NCBI RefSeq assembly: GCF_018294505.1
Contig: NC_057809.1
Span: 503,376,506 to 503,440,505, forward strand
DNA from: Triticum aestivum
Taxonomy: Eukaryota; Streptophyta; Magnoliopsida; Poales; Poaceae
Direction of reading: 5' to 3'
DNA length: 64,000 nucleotides
Under the pieces are notes generated by a model. That model did not search any database. It was not told where the DNA came from and worked only from the letters and a program-made list of their open reading frames with translations. A program made the position numbers and the translations under genes. Of the stretch, positions 58,433 to 64,000 are shown one piece after another (within the stretch, counting starts at the first letter, position 1; each line of letters begins with the position of its first letter).

Positions 58433-59997
58433 ATGAAGAACTTGAGAGATCCAAAAACCAAGATCTATCCATCAACTACGAGGGGAGGTAAGGAACTGCC
58501 ATCTAGCTCTGCACTTGATTCACCTTCTGTTTTGATTAAGCTTGCGACACCTAAACCTGCTTCTGCTATTCGTTCTGATATGTCGCATGTTATCGATGAT
58601 GCCACTTCTGCTATACATGATACTTATGATGAAACTACTTCTATGCTTGATACTACTGTGCCACTTAGTGAATTTCTTGATGAACAACTTGCTAGGGATA
58701 AAGAGATTGAAAATATTGAATCTGATAATACTGATGAAAGTGATGATGAAGAATCACTTGTTATTCCTAAGGGTTATGTTTTTGATCAAGAAGCTTCTTT
58801 AGCTATTTTAGCTTGCAAAGATAGATATGAACTCAAAAGCTTATTAGCTAAATGGAATAAGCAATCTCTAAATGCTAGAATGAAACCTGACCCTGCTTTT
58901 GCTACTTCACCTATCTGTGTTACTGATAAGGATTATGAATTCTCTGTTGATCCTGATATAATTTGTTTGGTTGAATCTGATCCTTTTCATGGTTATGAAT
59001 CTGAAACTATTGTGGCACATCTTACTAAACTGAATGATATAGCCACCCTGTTCACTAAAGATGAGAGAACTCGTTACTTTTATATCCTTAAAATATTTCC
59101 GTGCTCATTAAAGGGTGATGCTAAGATATGGTTTAATTCTCTTGATCCTGGTTGTGCGTTGTCCCCAGGATATGATTTATTACTTCTCTGCTAAATATTT
59201 CCCTGCTCATAAGAAACAAGCTGCTTTAAGGGATATATATAATTTTGTGCAAATTGAAGAAGAGAGTCTCCCACAAGCTTGGGGGAGGCTTCTCCAATTA
59301 CTTAATGCTTTGCCTGATCATCCTCTTAAGAAAAATGAAATACTTGATATCTTCTATAATGGACTAACCGATGCCTCCAGAGATTACCTGGATAGTTGTG
59401 CTGGTTCTGTTTTCAGGGAAAGAACACCGGATGAAGCTAAAATTCTATTGAATAATATGTTGGCAAATGAAAATAATTGGACACCTCCGGAGCCAGTTCC
59501 TGAGCCTATTCCTAAACCAACTCCGAAGAAGAGGGGTATTCTATTTCTCAGTCCTGAAGATATGCAAGAGGCAAAGAAATCTATGAAAGAAAAAGGTATT
59601 AAAGCTGAAGATAGAATTTACCTCCTATTGAAGAAATACATGGTCTTAATTTACCGCCTGTTGAAGAAACATATGATCTTAATCCTTTACCTATTGAAGA
59701 AACTCATGATCTTGAAAACCCGACACAGGTAGTAAAGGTAAATTCTCTCTATAGATATGATAAAGCTGAAATCCCGTTTACTAAGTTTGCTAGCCCATGT
59801 TTAGATGAGTTTGATAGATTTATGGCTAAGCAAGAAGATTTTAATGCTTATTTTGGTAGACAATTGAAATACAATTGAAATATGCTTGAACACTTGGGTG
59901 ATTATATGGCTAATGTTAAAGGTGAACTTAAACTTATTAGTAAACATGCTTCTATGGTTACCACTCAAGTAGAACAAGTACTTAAGCTCAAAATGAT
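58433..59997 (+). pseudogene. W2 gag, several frame breaks
   Basis: The ATG at 58433 opens MKNLRDPKTKIYPSTTRGGK. An acidic N-terminal part (DNTDESDDEESLV) leads to the capsid core ERTRYFYILKIFPCSLKGDA and KIWFNSLDPG. The frame breaks near 59155-59190 and continues in another frame (FSAKYFPAHKKQAALRDIYN, EESLPQAWGRLLQLL). It is lost again near 59620, where three diverged repeats of a P-x-EE-x-HDL unit would be encoded, and again before 59998; an in-frame stop lies near 59876. Gag would form the particle. This copy cannot encode a full Gag. Confidence 0.85.
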
Positions 59998-61227
59998 TTG
60001 CTCAATGAATTGAATAGTAAGGATAATGATAATGCTGTTAGAGTTATGACTAGAGGTGGTAGAATGACTCAGGAACCTTTGTATCCTGAAGGCCATCCTA
60101 AGAGAATTGAGCAAGATTCTCAGAGAAATAATATAGATGCACCTAGTCCTTCTAAAAGGAAGAAAAAGAAAAATGATAGGACTTTGCATGCTTCTAGTGA
60201 ACCTATTACTGAAACACATGAGAATCCAAATGATATCTCTATTTCTGATGTTGAAACACAATCTGGTAATGAACCTGAAACTAGTGATAATGCTAATAAT
60301 AATGTTCATGATGATGCTCAACCTAGTAATGATAATGATATAGAAATTGAACCTGCTGTTGATCTTGATAACCCACAATCAAAGAATCAACGTTATGATA
60401 AGAAAGACTTTGTTGCTAGGAAACATGGTAAAGAAAGAGAGCCTTGGGTTCAGAAACCCATGCCTTTTCCTCCCAAACCATCCAAGAAAAAGGATGATGA
60501 GGATTTTGAGCGCTTTGCTGAAATGATTAGACCTATCTTTTTGCGTATGCGATTAACTGATATGCTCAAAATGAATCCTTATGCTAAGTATATGAAAGAA
60601 ATTGTTACAAATAAAAGAAAGATACCGGAAGCTGAAATTTCCACCATGCTTGCTAATTATACTTTTAAGGGTGGAATACCAAAGAAACTTGGAGATCCAG
60701 GAGTACCCACTATACCATGCTCCATTAAAAGAAACTATGTTAAAACTGCTTTATGTGATCTTGGAGCCGGTGTTAGTGTTATGCCTCTCTCTTTATATCG
60801 TAGACTTGATTTGAATAAGTTGACACCTACTGAAATATCTTTGCAAATGGCTGATAAATCAACTGCTATACCTGTCGGTATTTGTGAGGATGTGCCTGTT
60901 GTAGTTGCAAACGTTACTATTTTAACGGACTTTGTTATTCTTGATATTCCCGAGGACGATAGTATGTCTATTATTCTTGGAAGACCCTTTTTGAATACTG
61001 CAGGGGCTGTTATTGATTGCACTAAAGGCAATGTCACTTTTCATGTTAATGGTAATGAGCATACGGTACACTTTCCGAGGAAACAACCTCAAGTTCATAG
61101 TATCAACTCTATTGGAAAAATTCCATCGATTATATTTGGAGGTTTTGAATTTCCTCTTCCTACTGTCAAGAAGAAATATGATATTCTTATTATTGGGGAT
61201 GTGCATATCCCCGTTGAGGTAACATAG
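59998..61227 (+). CDS. W2 gag C-terminus and aspartic protease (409 codons open)
   Basis: Residues 1-170 are a charged linker (SKRKKKKNDR, many Asn/Asp). Residues 170-230 hold a conserved pre-protease block. ALCDLGAGVSVMPLSLYRRL lies at 251-270 with the presumed catalytic Asp at 254 (Asp-Leu-Gly, as in Athila types), and SIILGRPFLNTAGAVID at 324-340. The frame stays open to a normal stop at 61227. In a complete element pol would follow in frame or nearby; here it does not. The first codon is internal to gag, so the protein would be made only as part of a Gag-protease fusion, which is broken upstream. Confidence 0.85.
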   Translation: MLNELNSKDNDNAVRVMTRGGRMTQEPLYPEGHPKRIEQDSQRNNIDAPSPSKRKKKKNDRTLHASSEPITETHENPNDISISDVETQSGNEPETSDNANNNVHDDAQPSNDNDIEIEPAVDLDNPQSKNQRYDKKDFVARKHGKEREPWVQKPMPFPPKPSKKKDDEDFERFAEMIRPIFLRMRLTDMLKMNPYAKYMKEIVTNKRKIPEAEISTMLANYTFKGGIPKKLGDPGVPTIPCSIKRNYVKTALCDLGAGVSVMPLSLYRRLDLNKLTPTEISLQMADKSTAIPVGICEDVPVVVANVTILTDFVILDIPEDDSMSIILGRPFLNTAGAVIDCTKGNVTFHVNGNEHTVHFPRKQPQVHSINSIGKIPSIIFGGFEFPLPTVKKKYDILIIGDVHIPVEVT

Positions 61228-62004
61228 TGTTATTCGAAATTTCTCCGGTTCCATGTTATTCGGAATGAGTTCGTTAACAAGACTTGATCAACCTTGTTAG
61301 TGGATTCCTTTTGATGATCATGAGATGGATGAAACTAGAAGGCACAACCTTCTGTACCCCACTTTTACTTTCTGTTATTTATATTAAATAAAATAAAAAA
61401 ATATTTTTCTGTCTGTTATCTGATTATCCGTGCAATATAAAAATACCCCGAAAATAAAAGTTCTCCAAATGCCCTGAAATTTAAATATGATTTTTTCTAG
61501 AATATTTGAGAATATTTGGCACTGAGAACACAGCAGGGGGGTCACCACCTGGCCACGAGGGTGGAGGGCGCGCCCTACCCCCTGGGGCGCCCCCTGCCTC
61601 GTGGGCCCACGGTGGCCCTCCTCCACTTATCCTTTCACCCACACACTCCTTCTTCCTCCCCAAACACGAATAACCAGCTCAAACCCGAGTCCAAGCTCGT
61701 TTTGCTGCCATTTTCGATCTCCTTGCTCAAAGCACCTCTCACAAAACTGCTTGGGGAGATTGTTCCTTGGTATGTGACTCCTCCATTGGTCCAATTAGTT
61801 TTTGTTCTAGTGCTTTATTCATTGCAAATTTTTGCTACTTAGGTGACCTTGTTCTTGAGCTTGCATGTCAAATTTATATGGTCAAAAGTAGTTTTGATGC
61901 ATGATATAGGCTCTAGGCACTTGTAGGAGTAGTTGCTATCAATATTATTGAGTTTGGTTTACTTTTATTTTGAAGTTACTAAAAATTTCAGAATTTTTCA
62001 GAAA
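61228..62004 (+). promoter_or_regulatory. W2 intergenic region with LTR-like inverted repeat
   Basis: An AT-rich stretch (61370-61510) is followed at 61552-61618 by a GC-rich inverted repeat of the same kind as in the LTRs (CCACGAGGGTGGAGGGCGCGCC begins it, shown by CCACGAGGGTGG; closing arm CTGCCTCGTGG). A C/T/A-rich leader-like stretch and then the ATG at 62005 follow. I see no clear TATA box. It may be a second promoter for the last ORF; this is inference. Confidence 0.45.
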
Positions 62005-63096
62005 ATGATGAAGAGACTTTTGAGGGGCTCATCGAGCCGAAGCTCGAAGGAAAAGGCACCGAAGCCTAAGTATAATCTGCCTCGCACCGCGGAGGTTCGG
62101 TCGTGTGAATGGCCTTCCGATGATTTCTTGAGAGCAGCCGGGATTTATGAAGATTTTTATGAATTGGCTAAGAATGCAGGCCTCACCGCTTTCCTCCACG
62201 ACCAACGCGATCAGTATCTCTTACTCACAAATATCTTTGTGCAAAACTTTCATTTCCATTCTAGGAGCTCACCACCTACGGTGGAGTTTCATTTATATGA
62301 TGAGCATAAGGAGATGTCACTTTATGATTTTTGTCGGGTTTGTTTAGTCCCTTTCGAGGGCAAGACAGACGAACCACATCGCAAGGATGTGGATGGGTTT
62401 ATTGATACTATCACTGTAGGGGAAACAAGGAAGGTTTCCGATGCACGAATCACTAGCATACATTTTCCTGTTTTACGCTATTTTGCATTATTTGCTAGTC
62501 GTTGTTTAATTGGTCACGGAAACTGTGGAAACCTTAGTGTCCCTGATATTATTATTTTGCTCCACGGTTTATACGGTGATAACTCTGTTAGTATGGGCGG
62601 CATTATTGCTAAACGGTTAAGTCTGAACCGTACAAAGGGGCCCATCTTTGGAGGCATCTATGCTTCATGCCTAACTGCACATTTTAACATACCTATTAGG
62701 CATTATGAGAAGGAAGAAAAAGTGCTGCCTCGTGTTTATTTAGATTATAAAAGTATGGTGGCACATGATTTTATTGTTAAGAAAAGGGAAGGAGAGCTTA
62801 AATACAAATTGTTCTTTGATAAACATCATCCTGAGACTATTACCCTGCATGCTCCTTCTTTGTTTGATTTATCTGTAGGCCAGTACCTTGTTCCGTTAGA
62901 GGCTATTCACGCCTACCGGAACCCTGCACCAGCCATGGAGCCAGAGCCGGACCCACAAGTTGATCCTTCACGACAGCCTAATTACCAATGGGATCCGGAG
63001 ATGATTGCCAACCAGTGGCAATCGGAGTCTTCTTCTTCTTCGCAATACGACCCCAACTATTATTATGGATATCCGCCAGGCCAGCCGTGGTCATAG
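62005..63096 (+). CDS. Athila-type ORF of unknown function (363 aa)
   Basis: I start at the ATG pair at 62005 (MMKRLLRGSSSRSSKEKAPK); the upstream frame is AT-rich leader. The N terminus is basic and Ser-rich. The core (about 40-300) holds SCEWPSDDFLRAAGIYEDFY, VEFHLYDEHKEMSLYDFCRV and HFPVLRYFALFASRCLIGHG, the type of sequence found in Athila ORF1-like plant retroelement proteins. The tail is Pro/Gln/Tyr/Ser-rich. No signal peptide or membrane helix. The function of this family is unknown to me. It sits directly behind protease, without RT or integrase, in a fully open frame, unlike gag of the same copy. Confidence 0.75.
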   Translation: MMKRLLRGSSSRSSKEKAPKPKYNLPRTAEVRSCEWPSDDFLRAAGIYEDFYELAKNAGLTAFLHDQRDQYLLLTNIFVQNFHFHSRSSPPTVEFHLYDEHKEMSLYDFCRVCLVPFEGKTDEPHRKDVDGFIDTITVGETRKVSDARITSIHFPVLRYFALFASRCLIGHGNCGNLSVPDIIILLHGLYGDNSVSMGGIIAKRLSLNRTKGPIFGGIYASCLTAHFNIPIRHYEKEEKVLPRVYLDYKSMVAHDFIVKKREGELKYKLFFDKHHPETITLHAPSLFDLSVGQYLVPLEAIHAYRNPAPAMEPEPDPQVDPSRQPNYQWDPEMIANQWQSESSSSSQYDPNYYYGYPPGQPWS

Positions 63097-64000
63097 ACCA
63101 ACTTAGGCCAAAAGCCTAAGCTTGGGGGAGTATGTATTTCCCACCGGCATTACATTCATGTTCACACACTCACTGCTAGATGTCGGTGCTCATACTTTTT
63201 CATTGTATCATCCATGCTAGTTTATTTTCCTTTTTATGCTTTCTTCTTGTGTGTTTGATAAACCTTAAGAAAAACCAAAAAAAATAGTTGTAGCTTTTAA
63301 TTAGTTTACTTTCCATGCTTGTAGTAGTAATTAAAAAGAAAACCCAAAAAGATTTCATGTTCTTCTTTTGCTTGTTGGGAGCTTTCCCTTGTAAATAGTT
63401 TTATTTCTTTTCTTTTCTTTGGGGGTCGATAGTAGAAGACCATAATTAAATTGTTGAAGTGGCTCTTATATGCATAATTGTTGATCTGACAAAAGAGCCC
63501 ATATTGCCTTGTCTTCTCCTGTTTATTGAATGCTTGCAGATTCCAGCTTAGTCCAATGCACGTGCACTATTATTATTATTCACATCGTTCGGTCATGCAA
63601 GTGAAAGGCAATTATGACGATATATGATGGACTGACTGAGATGAGAAAAGCTGGTATGAACTCGACCTCTTTTGTTTTTGTAAATATGATTAGTTCATCG
63701 TTCTTGATTCATCCTATTATGAATAAATATGTTTGCAATGACAACTAGAGATCATAGTGCTTATGCCATGCTTGATTAGCTCTGAGTTATAATGGTTTAC
63801 CTTGCGTGCCAACATGCTATTAAAATGGTTATGATGTGGTATGATAGGGTGGTATCCTCCTCTGAATGATTTAAGTGACTTGACTTGGCACATGTTCACG
63901 CATGTAGTTGAAACAAAATCAACATAGCCTTCACGATATTTATGTTCATGGTGGATTATATCCTACTCATGCTTGCATTCGGTGTTGATTAATTTTAATG
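63097..64000 (+). other. W2 3' region
   Basis: CCTAAGCTTGGGGGAGTATG at 63115-63134 repeats the polypurine motif right after the ORF, as in G1 (18716). The rest is AT-rich and non-coding; the 3' LTR must lie beyond the window. Confidence 0.65.

Larger units (their letters stand above)
56922..64000 (+). mobile_element. W2: Athila-type gypsy element with gag-protease and Athila-like ORF but no RT/integrase
   Basis: LTR 56922-58342, tRNA-Asp-type primer site, broken gag, protease, a GC-rich inverted repeat, then a 363-aa ORF and a 3' region with polypurine-type motifs; the right end is off the window. Protease ends at 61227 and the last ORF starts at 62005, so the roughly 3 kb of RT, RNase H and integrase seen in G1 are absent. 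It would need polymerase from a relative. It interrupts the second copia element (left flank TGTCT). Confidence 0.88.

Noticed and set aside
59965..60378. 137-codon minus ORF
   Set aside because: Shadow of the W2 gag C-terminus/protease frame, Ile/Ser-rich.

Overview
The window is intergenic, transposable-element DNA from a large-genome grass. I see no host gene, rRNA, tRNA or CRISPR array. The LTR styles point to a Triticeae genome (wheat, Aegilops, barley or rye): gypsy LTRs opening TGATACGTC..., copia LTRs bounded by TGTTGGGGAAC and CTCTAGGGCATATTTCC, long LTRs bounded by TGTAACGCCC and GGGCGTAACA, and tRNA-Asp-type primer sites. Family names (Sabrina, WHAM, Fatima, Angela, Sukkula/Erika) are given from recognition and could not be checked against a repeat database.

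Nesting, left to right. (1) An old plus-strand Athila-type gypsy element (here G1) runs 14256-21439 and resumes at 38332-38526. It carries broken protease, RT, RNase H and integrase and one ORF in the env position. (2) Its protease region is interrupted on the left by a GC-rich gypsy element (4791-14255, Fatima-like). That element holds two insertions: a gypsy LTR (3877-4790), itself split by a long LTR (1-3876), and a 4.3 kb solo LTR (7444-11751). (3) The 3' LTR of G1 is split by a minus-strand Sabrina-like element (21440-38326, TSD ACCCA) that has gag and protease but no RT or integrase. One LTR of that element is split by a complete minus-strand Angela-like copia element (28752-37360, TSD AAATT). 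(4) A 5'-truncated LINE (38527-41112) and a copia LTR fragment (41113-42179) follow.

(5) From 42180 to 50381 lies a small minus-strand gypsy derivative (here B) with one 277-residue ORF of unknown function. Its LTR is split by a mosaic gypsy element (44419-49289, TSD TTATC) whose two LTRs belong to different families. (6) A piece of Sabrina-like LTR (50382-50934) hosts a second minus-strand copia element (50935-56921 onward). That is split by a plus-strand gypsy element (here W2, 56922 to the window end) with gag and protease followed directly by an Athila-type ORF, with no RT or integrase between them.

Functionally this is an assembly of mostly dead or non-autonomous elements. Several (Sabrina-like, B, W2, long-LTR type) lack a polymerase and would need enzymes supplied by relatives such as G1-type or intact Angela-type copies. 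The most interesting pattern is a GC-rich inverted repeat 30-40 bp upstream of the TATA box in the LTRs of four different gypsy families. A similar inverted repeat recurs inside two elements just ahead of the env-position ORF, which suggests a copied promoter module. I found nothing I would call a wholly new biological system.
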